Source: Desulfocurvus sp.
Lineage (GTDB): Bacteria; Desulfobacterota; Desulfovibrionia; Desulfovibrionales; Desulfovibrionaceae
NCBI GenBank assembly: GCA_020692325.1
Contig: JAIMKR010000012.1
Span: forward strand, 1 to 50,997
Direction: 5' to 3'
Length of the DNA stretch: 50,997 nt
Part shown: positions 25,204 through 34,622 of the stretch, in pieces
How positions within the stretch are numbered: position 1 is the first letter of the stretch
Layout of the letters: each line of letters begins with the position of its first letter
The notes under the pieces: generated by a model
The model's database searches: none
Seen by the model: the letters and a program-made list of their open reading frames with translations, nothing else
Told to the model about the DNA's origin: nothing
Program-made: the position numbers and the translations under genes

Positions 25204-25770
25204 ATGTTGTTGTGTAAAAGATTTTCCTTGCTGTGCCTTGGGACGCTTTTGGCCGTCGCATTTGGCTGCTCCTCCACCCCGAATAAGGAAAGCACCGGCG
25301 AAGTTGTCGATGACGCCGCCGTCACGGCCAAGGTCAAGACGGATATCCTCCAGGCCCCTTCGTTGAAGTCCTCTGAAATCAACGTCGAGACATTCAAGGG
25401 CGTTGTGCAGCTCTCCGGATTTGTGGGCTCCCAGGCCGAGATAGACACCGCCGCGGAGACGGCCCGCAAGGTCAAGGGGGTCACCGAGGTGCGCAATGAC
25501 GTGAAGATCAAGACCGCCGGCACGGCGACCACGGAAGGCACGGGCGAGTTCGTTGATAACGCGGCCATCACCGCCAAGGTGAAGGCAACGCTGCTCAAGG
25601 ATACGAACCTGAAGTCCTCTGAAATCAGCGTGGAGACTTTCAAGGGCGTTGTGCAGCTCTCCGGCTTTGTCGGTTCTCAGGCCGAGGCCGATACCGCTGC
25701 GAAGCTGGCGGCCACGGTCAAGGGCGTGAAGAGCGTGAAGAACGACATCAATATCAAGGTAAAGCAGTAA
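25204..25770 (+). CDS. lipoprotein with two BON domains
   Basis: 188 aa. A signal peptide ends at the lipobox AFGC (Cys22), so it should be lipid-anchored. Two BON domains follow at about residues 35-105 and 117-188, each with D-D-A-A-(V/I)-T-A-K-V-K, a VETFKGVVQLSGFV strand and a KGV turn near the end. BON domains bind phospholipid or envelope surfaces (OsmY, Kbp family); an osmotic or envelope role fits the neighbours. The two domains are unusually alike at DNA level (a copy 246 bases apart), so they arose by recent duplication. CTAGGAG precedes the start; the upstream in-frame extension lacks a signal peptide start. Confidence 0.9.
   Translation: MLLCKRFSLLCLGTLLAVAFGCSSTPNKESTGEVVDDAAVTAKVKTDILQAPSLKSSEINVETFKGVVQLSGFVGSQAEIDTAAETARKVKGVTEVRNDVKIKTAGTATTEGTGEFVDNAAITAKVKATLLKDTNLKSSEISVETFKGVVQLSGFVGSQAEADTAAKLAATVKGVKSVKNDINIKVKQ
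25365..25691 (+). repeat. tandem duplication inside the BON lipoprotein gene
   Basis: The segment from 25365 recurs from 25611, an offset of 246 bases (82 codons). By eye only about seven differences occur in the first 76 bases, most at third codon positions. It encodes the core strand of each BON domain. Confidence 0.8.
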
Positions 25771-25902
25771 ATCGCGCAGGCAAACAAGCGACAAGAATGT
25801 GCCGGGGGCCTGCGGAGGTCCCTCCGCGAATTTAAGCCTGAAAGCGGCGAAACCGTTCCGGGCTCCCGGTTGCAACATCGAAACGTCGAGAAGGAAATCA
25901 AC

Positions 25903-26688
25903 ATGAAAAAATGCATGTTCGTCTTGGCACTGGTGGTGACCATGTCTTGCTCGTTGCTCAACAACGCCAGTCTGTTGGCCTCTGTCACGGATGACCGCAT
26001 CGCAGCCACGGCAGCGCAGACCTATGTGTTTAGAACATATCTCAAAAATGACGACATCAAGGTGGCATCCAACGCGGGCGACGTGACCCTGACCGGAACC
26101 GTCGCGGAGGAATCCCACAAGGCGCTTGCCCGCGATACCGTGGCTGGCATGCCCGGCGTGAAAAGTGTGGACAATCAGCTGAGCCTGAAAAGCGGAGGCC
26201 CTGCCGTCGGCTCGGATGCCTGGCTTATCACCAAGGTGAAGCTGACCTTGCTGTTCCATAAGAATGTGAACGCCATGGCAACGAAAGTCACCGCCTTGAA
26301 CGGCGCCGTCACCTTGCGGGGCAAGGCCACAAGCGCCGCCCAAAAGGATTTGACTGCCGAATACGTCAAGGATGTTGACGGCGTCACAAGCGTTGCCAAC
26401 AAAATGACCATTTCCATAACCGTGTTGAAGAAGAATCAGAACCCAAGGGGCAAGAAGTCGGATGCGCTGAATGAAACCGTCGATGACGCGTCAATAACCG
26501 CCCTGGTCAAGGCGACGCTGTTTTCACACCGCTCGACCAGCGCCCTGAATGCCGGCGTTGAAACGAAGAACGGTTTTGTCACCCTCAGCGGCGAGGTCGA
26601 CAACGCCGCTGAAAAGGATCTGGCGGAAAAGCTTGTGAGTGATGTGCATGGTGTGAAGGCGGTGGTCAACAATCTCACTGTTGGCTGA
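25903..26688 (+). CDS. periplasmic protein with three BON domains (OsmY-like)
   Basis: 261 aa. An N-terminal signal peptide (about 1-27, MKKCMFVLALVVTMSC...LLAS) is followed by three BON domains at about 28-98, 105-175 and 188-260. They contain GDVTLTGTV, GAVTLRGKA and GFVTLSGEV as equivalent strands and end in GVKSV, GVTSV and GVKAV. The second domain has a diverged N-terminal helix. OsmY-type proteins of this design are periplasmic and osmotically induced; here the role is inferred from domains and from the adjacent BON lipoprotein, which lies 132 bases upstream. GAAGGA precedes the ATG. No lipobox with the usual -3/-1 pattern is obvious, though a Cys at residue 16 is present in the signal. 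Confidence 0.88.
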   Translation: MKKCMFVLALVVTMSCSLLNNASLLASVTDDRIAATAAQTYVFRTYLKNDDIKVASNAGDVTLTGTVAEESHKALARDTVAGMPGVKSVDNQLSLKSGGPAVGSDAWLITKVKLTLLFHKNVNAMATKVTALNGAVTLRGKATSAAQKDLTAEYVKDVDGVTSVANKMTISITVLKKNQNPRGKKSDALNETVDDASITALVKATLFSHRSTSALNAGVETKNGFVTLSGEVDNAAEKDLAEKLVSDVHGVKAVVNNLTVG

Positions 26689-26984
26689 ATTGCAACCAGC
26701 TCCAGGTCCCGGGTACGCGCAGGGGGGGCCGGGGCACCATTATCCCAGGCACGGTGTGGAACAGCGGTGGACAAGGAATCGGTGCGCAAACTGTTTCAAG
26801 TCATCATGGGATCATCGCAGAAGGGAGGCCCCCGGTGAGCCGGGGCACAGCGTGGACAGTGTGAACAGGGCGTTTGTGCATTTCAAACCTGCAATGGGCG
26901 GCGGCGAAGGTGGGAGACCTCAGCGTCTTATAGACGACGGGGCCCCCAGGTCAGCATCGCCGCCAGCAATAAAAGGACCCGGTC
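26689..26984. other. intergenic region, nothing recognised
   Basis: These 296 bases between the OsmY-like gene and the DUF3309 gene hold no supported gene, terminator or clear promoter. GC-rich runs (GGGGGGGCCGGGGC near 26720) may act as a weak hairpin. Confidence 0.4.
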
Positions 26985-27143
26985 ATGCATCTTGGCTTCA
27001 TCATTCTGATCGTTTTGGTGCTCGCCCTGCTGGGAGCCATCCCCCTTTGGCCGCATAGCCGCACTTGGGGCTACGGCCCAAGCGGAGGCTTCGGCCTCGT
27101 TGCCCTCATCGTGTTGTTTTTGCTGCTCACCGGTAGGCTGTAG
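26985..27143 (+). CDS. DUF3309-type small hydrophobic protein, 52 aa
   Basis: 52 aa, nearly all membrane-seeking: a first helix (residues 3-20, LGFIILIVLVLALLGAIP), a conserved middle WPHSRTWGYGPSGG, and a second helix (VALIVLFLLLTGRL). The W-P-x-S-x-x-W-G-Y-G-P-S-G-G core is the hallmark of the DUF3309 family, found widely in proteobacteria near stress genes; its function is unknown. AAGGA lies about nine bases before the ATG. It is too short for most gene callers but the family motif makes it secure. It stands between the BON proteins and the signalling operon, in the same direction. Confidence 0.88.
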   Translation: MHLGFIILIVLVLALLGAIPLWPHSRTWGYGPSGGFGLVALIVLFLLLTGRL

Positions 27144-27320
27144 CCGACAAGAGTTGAACCACCTGTAACCACTCCGGAAAAAGCGAAGGAAAGCGAACGC
27201 CAGAGACAAGGTTGAGGGCAAGCGGCATGATGGACGGAATTGATTTGATGCCCGGCGCATAATCAGGTGCCCGCTCCAAGGGCGCCGCCCACCGCGGGAA
27301 GTCTTTCAGGAACCCATAGG

Positions 27321-27695
27321 ATGAATATGGCAAAGATACTCATCGTTGAAGACAATGAAAGAAACAGGATGCTGCTCAGAGACATTCTGCACCATTACGG
27401 CCACGAGGTGCTTGAGGCGGTTAATGGCCGCGAGGGTTTGGACATGGCCCGTGAGCACCTGCCGGAGCTTATCTTCATGGACATTCAAATGCCGGTAATG
27501 AGCGGGCTTACTGCTGGCGAGGCGCTGAAATCAGACGCGCGCACCAGGAATATCAAGACCGTCGCCCTCACCGCGTTCGCCATGAAAGGCGACCGCGAGC
27601 GGATACTGGCCAGCGGTTTTGACGAGTACATGTCAAAACCACTGGACACGAGGAGGTTACCCCAACTGGTTGAGGAACTCATTGGAGGGAAATAG
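27321..27695 (+). CDS. single-domain response regulator, DivK-like
   Basis: 124 aa, one receiver domain only. The acidic pair is ED in ILIVEDNERNR, phosphoacceptor Asp54 lies in IFMDIQMPVMSG, then comes T-A-F-A-M-K-GD with the conserved Thr, and Lys in MSKPLDTR. Stand-alone receivers of this sort (DivK, CheY-like) relay phosphate or bind partners. It precedes a REC-HD-GYP gene by two bases and should be co-expressed with two histidine kinases downstream, which are its likely phosphodonors. Start: ATG 27321 has CAGGAA upstream; ATG 27327 six bases later is also possible, with TAGGATGA before it. Confidence 0.92.
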   Translation: MNMAKILIVEDNERNRMLLRDILHHYGHEVLEAVNGREGLDMAREHLPELIFMDIQMPVMSGLTAGEALKSDARTRNIKTVALTAFAMKGDRERILASGFDEYMSKPLDTRRLPQLVEELIGGK

Positions 27696-27697
27696 CC

Positions 27698-29251
27698 ATG
27701 GCCGCCGCAGTCATTCTGTGCGTGGACGACGAGAAGAACAACCGTGACCTGTTGCGGGCTGTGCTTGTCCCGCGTGGCTTTGAGGTGGTGGAGGCGGCGG
27801 ACGGCCCCAGGGCGCTGGCCGCGGCCGTGGAGTATCAGCCGAGTCTGATTTTGCTGGATGTGATGTTGCCAGGCATGGACGGCTATGCCGTGTGTCGGGC
27901 CCTCAAAGAGGACCCCGCGACGCAGGACATTCCGGTTATCATGGTCACAGCGCTCATGGCCAAGGCCGACCGCATCAAGAGCATCGAGGCCGGAGCGGAC
28001 GATTTCCTGTCCAAGCCTTTTGACAAGGTTGAAATTCTCGCCCGGGTCAACATGTTGCTCAAGGTGAAGGATTTAAGCGACCGACTCAAGGGCGCCTATG
28101 CCAACATCAGCCAAATCACCACGTTCGGCCGGGTCATCGCCAGGACCTATGACCCCCTCAAATTCGACCTGCTGTTGGCCTTGGACAAGGTGGTTGACCT
28201 GACCATCGGCCACGCAGTGGCCCCGGACAAACCCACACAGGTGGTGGCGGGGCTCAACATCGGCGGCAAGGCCTGGCGCTGGTACAACTATGCGCATGGC
28301 ACGGGCAAGCTGCAACGTGCCATTCTGAAACTCAATCTCGAAGCCTTTTTGAACCTGCCGGAGGGCAAGTCGGCGCGGGTGGTCTCCTTTTCCGGGCCGG
28401 AGTTGGAGGGCGAAGAAATAGGGCGTGTGGTGACGAAGCTCCAGGAAAGCCAGATTTTGGTGCACAACATGCTCTGCTTCCTGAGCGACGACCTGTGCCT
28501 GCTGGTCCTCAACTACCAGCGTGCCATCACCCGCTACGACGCCGACGTGATCAACGCAATCGTCACGCACACACTGCTGCTCAAAACAATCTACGTGCAG
28601 ATCAACGAGGTCTCCGGCGCCTTCGACTACAGCCTACAGGCCCTGGCCCGTGCCTCGGAGGTCAACGACGAGGACACCGGCAACCACATCCACCGCGTGG
28701 GGGAATACAGTGCGCTTTTGGCCAGGGAGCTTGACCTGCCGGGCAAGTTCATCCGCTCCATCCGGGTACAGGCTCTGACGCACGATGTGGGAAAGATCCA
28801 TATTCCCCCCGCCATTCTGCTCAAGCCGGGCATGCTGACCCCGGAGGAATATGAGGTGATGAAGCTGCACCCCCAGTACGGCGCCATGATTTTGGGCAAC
28901 AACGCCCGTCTAGCCATGGCCCACAATATCGCCCTCAACCATCATGAGCGGTGGAACGGCTCGGGCTATCCCGCCGGGCTGTCCGGCGAGGCCATACCCT
29001 TGGAAGCCAGAATCGTTGCCGTAGCCGATCAGTACGACGCCCTGCGCAACGCGCGGGTGTACAAGCTGCCCTTTGACCACGCCACGGCGATGCACGTGAT
29101 GACCCAGGGCGACGACAGGACCAGGCCCGGCCACTTCGATCCCCATGTCCTTGCGGCTTTCCAAAACATCGCCAGCACCTTCGAGGAGACCTATGAGCGC
29201 CTCAGAGACACCTTTGAAAACGCCTATGAGCCCTTTCCCCCAGCAGCCTGA
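27698..29251 (+). CDS. response regulator with HD-GYP domain (c-di-GMP phosphodiesterase)
   Basis: 517 aa. The receiver domain (1-120) has DDEKNN, Asp54 in LLDVMLPGMDG and Lys in LSKPFD. A central region (about 140-310) without a confident family call looks like a divergent sensor domain. The HD-GYP domain (about 315-500) has His362-Asp363 in THDVGKIHIPP and Gly423-Tyr424-Pro425 in NGSGYPAGLSGE, with downstream HH and VADQYDAL. All metal-binding motifs expected of an active c-di-GMP phosphodiesterase are present. The output should lower c-di-GMP when phosphorylated, by family knowledge. The next kinase gene starts inside its 3-prime end. Confidence 0.92.
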   Translation: MAAAVILCVDDEKNNRDLLRAVLVPRGFEVVEAADGPRALAAAVEYQPSLILLDVMLPGMDGYAVCRALKEDPATQDIPVIMVTALMAKADRIKSIEAGADDFLSKPFDKVEILARVNMLLKVKDLSDRLKGAYANISQITTFGRVIARTYDPLKFDLLLALDKVVDLTIGHAVAPDKPTQVVAGLNIGGKAWRWYNYAHGTGKLQRAILKLNLEAFLNLPEGKSARVVSFSGPELEGEEIGRVVTKLQESQILVHNMLCFLSDDLCLLVLNYQRAITRYDADVINAIVTHTLLLKTIYVQINEVSGAFDYSLQALARASEVNDEDTGNHIHRVGEYSALLARELDLPGKFIRSIRVQALTHDVGKIHIPPAILLKPGMLTPEEYEVMKLHPQYGAMILGNNARLAMAHNIALNHHERWNGSGYPAGLSGEAIPLEARIVAVADQYDALRNARVYKLPFDHATAMHVMTQGDDRTRPGHFDPHVLAAFQNIASTFEETYERLRDTFENAYEPFPPAA

Positions 29252-30455
29252 GCCAGGCCGCGCCATGCTCTCGGAGCGCGAGAAAGAGAAGCGGCATCGG
29301 CGCATCCACGATCTGGCGCCGGTGCTTACATACACCCGCAACTCGGCTGGGAGCCACGACTTCACCTCCGCCTGCGGAAACACAGGGGGCGTGTTCGGTT
29401 GGGAGCCGGGCAGGCTGGTGGCGGAACGGGAGTTCTGGGGCACCGGGTTGCACCCGGACGACGCGCCCTTGGCCGCCCAAGCCCTGGCGAGCCTGCCGGA
29501 GCGCGGCGAGTGCTGCATGGCATACCGCCTGCGCCCGCCGCAAGGCGAATATTCCTGGTTTCTCGACACGATGGCCCTGGTGCCGGGTGCCGAAGGCAAG
29601 CCAGCAGAGATCGTAGGCTATCTGCTGGACATCTCCCGGTCCAAGAAGCTTGAGCTTGAGCTGCGGGAGGAGCTTCTCGCGGCCAGGGCGGCCAGCCAGG
29701 TCAAAAGCGAATTTCTGGCCAACATGAGCCACGAGCTGACCACCCCGCTGAATGCCGTCATCGGCTTTTCCGAGGTGCTGCAGGACCGCTACTTCGGCGA
29801 GCTGACAGAGAAGCAGGACGAGTACGTGGCCACCATCCGGGATTCCGGGCTGCGGCTGCTGGCCCTGCTCACCGATATTCTCCAGCTGGCCAAGCTCGAC
29901 GCCGGGGACACGGTATTGAGCCTTGACCCCGCCTCCCCGGCCGGGCTCCTGCGGGCGTCGGTTGAGATGCTGCGGGAGAAGGCCTTGCACCACAACATCA
30001 CCATGGAGCTGGACCTTGGGCCGGAGATGGAGCCGGAGACCTCCCTTGATGAGGCAAAGTTCCGGCAGGTGCTGTTCGTGCTGCTCGGCAATGCCGTGAA
30101 ATTCACTCCGGATAACGGGAAGGTGCATGTGAGCGGGCACAGGCTTTGGAAGAGCGGAACAGAAATGCTGGAGCTCAGCGTTGAGGACTCCGGCCCCGGC
30201 GTTCCGGCGGACTTCGTTCCGGACATGTTCACGCCCTTTGCCCGGCAAGGGGCCGCCCATGCTCCGGCCCCGCAGGGCGCTGCTCTGGGCCTGGCGCTGG
30301 CCCGTGGCTTGGCGCGTCTGCAAGGCGGTGAGGTGGTGCTGGCGAGCACCTCCGGCCTTGGCAGCCGTCTGGAGTTCCGCCTGCCCGTGCGCCCAGGATC
30401 CGCCGGCCAAGATGACGCCGCCACCACGTACCCGGCACCAACCTCAGGAGCATGA
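29193..30455 (+). CDS. PAS-containing histidine kinase
   Basis: 420 aa. A PAS-like domain spans about residues 45-150 ([25 protein letters not shown], ending DISRSKKLE), followed by a short coiled coil. HisKA has His180 in [18 protein letters not shown]; the usual Arg of SHELRTPLN is Thr here. The ATPase domain spans about 280-400 with N-box [14 protein letters not shown]1 EDSGPGV and a Gly-Ala-Ala-Leu-Gly-Leu-Ala G2. No membrane segment, so it is cytosolic. ATG 29193 has GAGGAG just upstream and lies 59 bases inside the HD-GYP gene. Its stop meets the hybrid kinase start (ATGA). It is a likely donor for the two receiver proteins upstream. Confidence 0.9.
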   Translation: MSASETPLKTPMSPFPQQPEPGRAMLSEREKEKRHRRIHDLAPVLTYTRNSAGSHDFTSACGNTGGVFGWEPGRLVAEREFWGTGLHPDDAPLAAQALASLPERGECCMAYRLRPPQGEYSWFLDTMALVPGAEGKPAEIVGYLLDISRSKKLELELREELLAARAASQVKSEFLANMSHELTTPLNAVIGFSEVLQDRYFGELTEKQDEYVATIRDSGLRLLALLTDILQLAKLDAGDTVLSLDPASPAGLLRASVEMLREKALHHNITMELDLGPEMEPETSLDEAKFRQVLFVLLGNAVKFTPDNGKVHVSGHRLWKSGTEMLELSVEDSGPGVPADFVPDMFTPFARQGAAHAPAPQGAALGLALARGLARLQGGEVVLASTSGLGSRLEFRLPVRPGSAGQDDAATTYPAPTSGA

Positions 30456-30457
30456 AC

Positions 30458-33400
30458 ATGTGGAGTCTGGAACGCAAGATCGTGCTCAGCGCCAGTTTGG
30501 TGCTGCTGGTGGCCATTGGGCTGGGAACCCTTGCCTGGCGTTCTTCGGTCCGGGCCGACGAGGCCTCGGAGTGGGTTGAGCACACCTACAGGGTGCTGGC
30601 CGACATTGAAGCCGGGCAGCGAGCCCAAGACCAGATAATGACCAATCTTCAAGCGTATCTGCTTACTGGCGACAGAGCGCACCTCTTGCGCCGCGACGAG
30701 GTTTGGAAACAATGGCAGGGAATTATCAACACGCTTAAGACGCTTACGGCGGATAATCCGCGCCAGCAGGAACGCCTGCAAACGGTTCAGAAAGCCCTTG
30801 ACGGCAGGATGGCCGCTTCCCGAAGGCTTGAGGATGCCTACCGACGGGGCGAAACGGCTGAAGTGGCGCGTGTGATGACCGACGGCGTTCTGGTGGGCAA
30901 CAACCTCGACAAGGTGCTGCACGAGATGCGCCGCGACGAGCACCAATTGCTGACGGAGCGCAAGGTTCTGGAGTTGGACAGAAGCCGGAACACCCGCCTT
31001 GTGCTCATTGCCCTGCTGAGCATCATCACCGCTTTTCCGCTGTTCACCCTGCTGCGCCTGCGTCGAGAATATCAGCTCCGCCAAGGGGTGGAGGCCGAGC
31101 GCGCCACCCTCACGGACATCATGGAGGCCACGCCGGATATCTTGTCCATTGCCGGGCTTGATGGCCGCGTGAGCTACTTGAACCCGGCGGGATGCGCCAA
31201 GCTGGGCCTGAACGCCCTGAAACCCGGGGAATCCTTTCCTATCGCCAGAATCAAGCCTACATGGTCCCTGGAAAAGCTTGAGACCGAGATCATCCCCATG
31301 GCCCTCAAGCTCGGCTCCTGGACCGGGGAGGGGGCTTTCCTTTCCCCCACCGGCAAGGAAATTCCCGTGTCGCAGGTGGTCATCGCCCACCGCTCGCCTC
31401 TCGGGGTCACCATCTCCACCATCGCCCGCGACATCAGCGCCGCGCGGCAGATCGAGCAGGTGCTGGCCGAGGCGGGTAAGTTCGAGCTGACACACGGCAA
31501 GGTGCTCGACATCTTCAACGCCTCCTTTGACCGCAAGGAGATCCTGCAAGGCACCCTGAACGCCCTGGCGGAAAAACATCCGTTTCCTGTCTCCGCTGTC
31601 TATCTGTACGACGAGTGGACTGGCGTGCTGCACCGTGAGGCGGCGAGAGGCGTTCCAGAGAGTCTTGCGCAAGACATCGCCGAAGGGGAAGGCCTGGTGG
31701 GGCAAGCCGCGCAGGAGAATCGGAGCATCTGGGTCGATGACCTGGACCCGCGCAACACCTTGGTCATTGAGACCGGCCTGTTTGCCCTCAAGCCCAAGGC
31801 TTTGCTGGTTACTCCCATTGCCTATCAGGAGCGCCGCCAGGGCGTGCTGGTGCTGGCCGCCACGCGTTCGCTTTCAGAGCGGGAACGCGCGTTCGTGGAC
31901 CGCTTGGCCGGGCAGCTGGGCGTTGCCCTGCACAATCTGAAGCTCTTTGACGAGATGAAGCTCTTATCCAATCAGCTACGCATACGCGGCGAGGAAATCA
32001 ACATCAAGAACGGGCAGTTGGAGGAGGCCGACCGCTTGAAATCGGAGTTCCTGGCCAACATGTCCCACGAACTGCGCACCCCGCTCAACTCCATCATTGG
32101 TTTTTCCGAGGTGCTGTTGGACGGCCTTCGCGGGGATCTCGACCCTGGGCAGAAGCAGTACGTGGAGCAGGTTCTAGACAGCGGGCGGCATTTGCTGTCG
32201 CTCATCAACGACATCCTGGACCTGTCCAAGGTGGAGGCCGGGCGCATGGAGCTGGACATTGAACCCTTGGAGATCTCCACGGTCTTGTGCGACAGCCTGT
32301 CCATTGTTCTGGAAAAGGCAGGGGCACACAGCATTGACCTTCGCTGCGAACCCGCCCTTGACCTTGGCGTGCTTCGGGCCGATGCCCGCAAGGTCAAGCA
32401 GATTCTCTTCAATCTGCTCTCCAACGCCGTGAAGTTCACCCCGGAGAGCGGCGCGGTGCGCTTGCGTGCCCAGCGTGTGAACGCAGAACAGGCGGCCCGC
32501 GACCTGCCAAATGGCATACGAACCTTGCTGCCGGAGCCCAAAGATCAGGAATTTCTTGAAATAGAGGTGACGGATACCGGCATTGGAATCCCGGCGAAAG
32601 ACTTGCCCAGGCTCTTTCAGCCCTTCAGCCAATTGGAGAGCGGCATCTCGCGGATTCGCGAGGGCACCGGATTGGGCCTGGCCATGGTGCGCAAACTGGC
32701 GGAGTTGCACGGTGGCGGCGTGGGCGTGCAAAGCGAGGAAGGCAAAGGGAGCAGCTTTTTCGTATGGTTGCCCTACGGCCTGGAGCGGGCCAAGCACGCC
32801 CCGCCTGCGCAGACAAGCCCTCGAAGCCAGATGACGGACGAAAGGTTCCGGGCGCTGGTGGCCGGTGCCTTTACCGAAAGCGTGGAGCCCCTGATTCAGG
32901 TGCTCGCAGCCGAGGGTTTGGAGGCTGTCCGCGCGGAGAGCCTTGAAGGAGCAGCGGACTTCGCCAACGAGTTCAGACCCCACGTCATGTTTCTGGATGT
33001 GCAGGCCTCGCGGGGGGGAGTTGCGGCGTTCATGACACGCATCAAGGCCATGCCCGACTTGGCGCGCATCCCCGTGGTCTGTCTGTCCGATGGGACCGAT
33101 GAGCATCTGGGCATGGAGCTTGGCGCCTCCTTATTGCTGCCCAAACCGCTTTCCCCAGAGGGCATTGGTCGGGCCCTGCTGGCGCTGGGTCTGCGGAAGG
33201 GCGGCAAGCAGACGCCCAAGGTGCTGGTTGTTGATGACGATCCGAAGGCGCTGGAAATCCTCTCGACGCTGCTGCAAGGACGAGGCTTCAGTGTGGAACG
33301 GGCCTATGGCGGCAGAGAGGCCATCGACATCGCCCGCCGGGAACTGTTCGACCTGATCCTGCTCGATCTGATGATGCCCGAGGTCTCGGGCTTCGATGTG

Positions 33401-33610
33401 GTGCAGGCCCTTAAGGGCCGGGCAGACACGGCGGCCATTCCCATCCTGGCGCTTACTGCCAAGCGTCTGACCGCTGCGGACCGGGCCAAGCTCAATGGCC
33501 TGGTGGCCAGGGTGATGGAAAAAACGGAGTTCAAGCCGGAGACATTTATTTCCGAGGTCTACCACGCGCTGATGCTGAACCGCGCAGGCGGCAAGGAGGA
33601 TTCCGCGTAA
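30458..33610 (+). CDS. hybrid histidine kinase: CHASE3-PAS-GAF-HisKA-HATPase-REC-REC
   Basis: 1050 aa. Membrane helices at about residues 7-28 and 180-200 bracket a periplasmic CHASE3 domain ([13 protein letters not shown]). Then come PAS (about 220-325), GAF (about 345-490), a short coiled coil, HisKA with His537 in [10 protein letters not shown], HATPase (N-box [29 protein letters not shown]) and two receivers. The first receiver has Asp847 in MFLDVQ but lacks the N-terminal acidic pair, so it is probably degenerate. The second has DDD and Asp970 in [11 protein letters not shown] and looks active. ATG 30458 is seven bases after AGGAG; ATG 30452 overlaps the preceding stop. It is the last gene of the signalling operon; no Hpt protein is nearby. 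Confidence 0.93.
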   Translation: MWSLERKIVLSASLVLLVAIGLGTLAWRSSVRADEASEWVEHTYRVLADIEAGQRAQDQIMTNLQAYLLTGDRAHLLRRDEVWKQWQGIINTLKTLTADNPRQQERLQTVQKALDGRMAASRRLEDAYRRGETAEVARVMTDGVLVGNNLDKVLHEMRRDEHQLLTERKVLELDRSRNTRLVLIALLSIITAFPLFTLLRLRREYQLRQGVEAERATLTDIMEATPDILSIAGLDGRVSYLNPAGCAKLGLNALKPGESFPIARIKPTWSLEKLETEIIPMALKLGSWTGEGAFLSPTGKEIPVSQVVIAHRSPLGVTISTIARDISAARQIEQVLAEAGKFELTHGKVLDIFNASFDRKEILQGTLNALAEKHPFPVSAVYLYDEWTGVLHREAARGVPESLAQDIAEGEGLVGQAAQENRSIWVDDLDPRNTLVIETGLFALKPKALLVTPIAYQERRQGVLVLAATRSLSERERAFVDRLAGQLGVALHNLKLFDEMKLLSNQLRIRGEEINIKNGQLEEADRLKSEFLANMSHELRTPLNSIIGFSEVLLDGLRGDLDPGQKQYVEQVLDSGRHLLSLINDILDLSKVEAGRMELDIEPLEISTVLCDSLSIVLEKAGAHSIDLRCEPALDLGVLRADARKVKQILFNLLSNAVKFTPESGAVRLRAQRVNAEQAARDLPNGIRTLLPEPKDQEFLEIEVTDTGIGIPAKDLPRLFQPFSQLESGISRIREGTGLGLAMVRKLAELHGGGVGVQSEEGKGSSFFVWLPYGLERAKHAPPAQTSPRSQMTDERFRALVAGAFTESVEPLIQVLAAEGLEAVRAESLEGAADFANEFRPHVMFLDVQASRGGVAAFMTRIKAMPDLARIPVVCLSDGTDEHLGMELGASLLLPKPLSPEGIGRALLALGLRKGGKQTPKVLVVDDDPKALEILSTLLQGRGFSVERAYGGREAIDIARRELFDLILLDLMMPEVSGFDVVQALKGRADTAAIPILALTAKRLTAADRAKLNGLVARVMEKTEFKPETFISEVYHALMLNRAGGKEDSA

Positions 33611-33881
33611 CCTTTGCTTTCAAGCTGTCGTAAGGAGGCGGATTCGTCCACGGGGGGCGCAACCTCCGCTCGGCCAACCATGAGGCTGATCTGCAATAAT
33701 TGAGTGATTGAAAGAATCCCGGCGGGTCAGCTCCATGGTAAATGTCGTCCAGCTCGTACGCGTACTTCGGGTCCATCCACCGGTCCGTATCCAAGCTGGT
33801 ATCGGAATCATAGCCAATGGATATGGAGCTCTCGTCGGTCTCGCTGCTGCTCGTTGTAAAGTCTCCGTAACCTAGGTCCAT
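33546..33881 (-). CDS. hypothetical acidic ORF, possibly truncated
   Basis: I do not recognise it. The first 60 residues look protein-like: [19 protein letters not shown], then [26 protein letters not shown], Asp/Ser/Tyr-rich. The last 45 are Arg/Pro-rich and run antisense into the 3-prime end of the hybrid kinase gene, which looks like read-through of a broken frame. No good ribosome binding site precedes the ATG at 33881; the frame is open upstream to a TAG near 33935, with a TTG at 33905. It sits beside an IS fragment on the other strand, so it may be a gene remnant whose ends were lost. Confidence 0.3.
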   Translation of the reverse strand: MDLGYGDFTTSSSETDESSISIGYDSDTSLDTDRWMDPKYAYELDDIYHGADPPGFFQSLNYCRSASWLAERRLRPPWTNPPPYDSLKAKVTRNPPCRLRGSASARGRPRK

Positions 33882-33925
33882 TGCCAAGAAAGACTTCTGG
33901 TCCAAACAGGGAGCAGGAGTTTCAT

Positions 33926-34135
33926 ATGCGCAAAACTAGGTTCACGGAGTTCCCAATTGTTAAGATTTTGAAAGCGTCCGAGGGGGGCCGGGCCGTCACG
34001 GGCATTTGCCGCGAGCACGGGATGAGCCGCGCCACCTTCTATAAGTGGAAGCCGAAGTGCGGCGGCATGGAAGCCTCGGACATCCGGCGTTCACCGTCGC
34101 CGGTGGCTTGCGCTTACGAGGAGAGGCGGATGTAG
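33926..34135 (+). pseudogene. IS3-family transposase OrfA fragment
   Basis: 69 codons. The first 45 residues match the N-terminal helix-turn-helix of IS3/IS2/ISD1-type OrfA: RKTRFTEFPIVKILK, GICREHGMSRATFYKWK, GGMEASD. The leucine-zipper half that normally follows is missing; the frame turns into unrelated sequence (RRSPSPVACAYEERRM) and stops. No OrfB, DDE motif or terminal inverted repeats are visible, so this is a dead remnant. AGGAG precedes the ATG. It marks past insertion at the junction between the accessory-looking left part and the core-looking right part of the window. Confidence 0.85.
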
Positions 34136-34438
34136 GCGTACGCTTTGCCCATGGGGCGAGGGAGTGCTGCGGGAGTTTTGGGTTTTTTCTTGCTAGCCAT
34201 TATAGCGATCCGGGCGAAAGACAGCCAGGAAAATCCTCAGGGCGCAAGGGAAAACGCGAAAATGGCAAGCCCCATTATGCCAGACGGTTGTGTACGCCTT
34301 TGGAAATTAATTTAATACATCCACTGAGCTATCGGGGAGGAATGATTCCCCCGAGTCCCCTCATACCCCTCGCATCTGGCGCTGCGCGGATCTCTGTGTA
34401 TGGAACGCGGTGGATTTTGTCGGTTTAGGGAATGCTTT

Positions 34439-34483
34439 CCGTGGCGAATCCGGGACGGCGGAGCCGGACCGGATTCGCCACGG
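34439..34483. repeat. nested inverted repeat, 14-bp outer arms
   Basis: The outer arms CCGTGGCGAATCCG (34439-34452) and CGGATTCGCCACGG (34470-34483) are perfectly complementary. Inside the 17-base loop a second stem CGGC-GGA-GCCG (34456-34466) can form. This would be a very stable hairpin on either strand. Confidence 0.85.
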
Positions 34484-34493
34484 CAGAGGGATC

Positions 34494-34515
34494 CCAAAGG
34501 GCGAACGCCCTTTGG
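34494..34515. repeat. near-perfect palindrome, 10-bp arms
   Basis: The arms CCAAAGGGCG and CGCCCTTTGG are separated by only AA. It lies ten bases after the nested repeat. It could be a terminator element for osmC or a dispersed intergenic palindrome; no T-run adjoins it. Confidence 0.8.
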
Positions 34516-34530
34516 CGGGGGGGACACGGG

Positions 34531-34591
34531 GGCGGAGCCCCCGATCTCTTCACTCTTCCGCAGGAGAAGAGGCGGAGCCCCCGATCTCTTC
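34531..34591. repeat. 21-bp exact direct repeat, 40-bp period
   Basis: Bases 34531-34551 are repeated exactly at 34571-34591. Each copy starts GGCGGAGCCCCCG and ends ATCTCTTC. The first copy also sits in a 6-bp hairpin GGGGGC-GGA-GCCCCC (34528-34542). Confidence 0.85.
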
Positions 34592-34607
34592 GCGGTCCCG
34601 AGGCCGT

Positions 34608-34622
34608 GGGGGCAAATCCCCC
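34608..34622 (-). terminator. short GC hairpin after osmC
   Basis: GGGGG-caaat-CCCCC lies seven bases past the osmC stop on the minus strand. No U-run follows. It may act with the stronger palindromes further on; role inferred from position. Confidence 0.35.
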
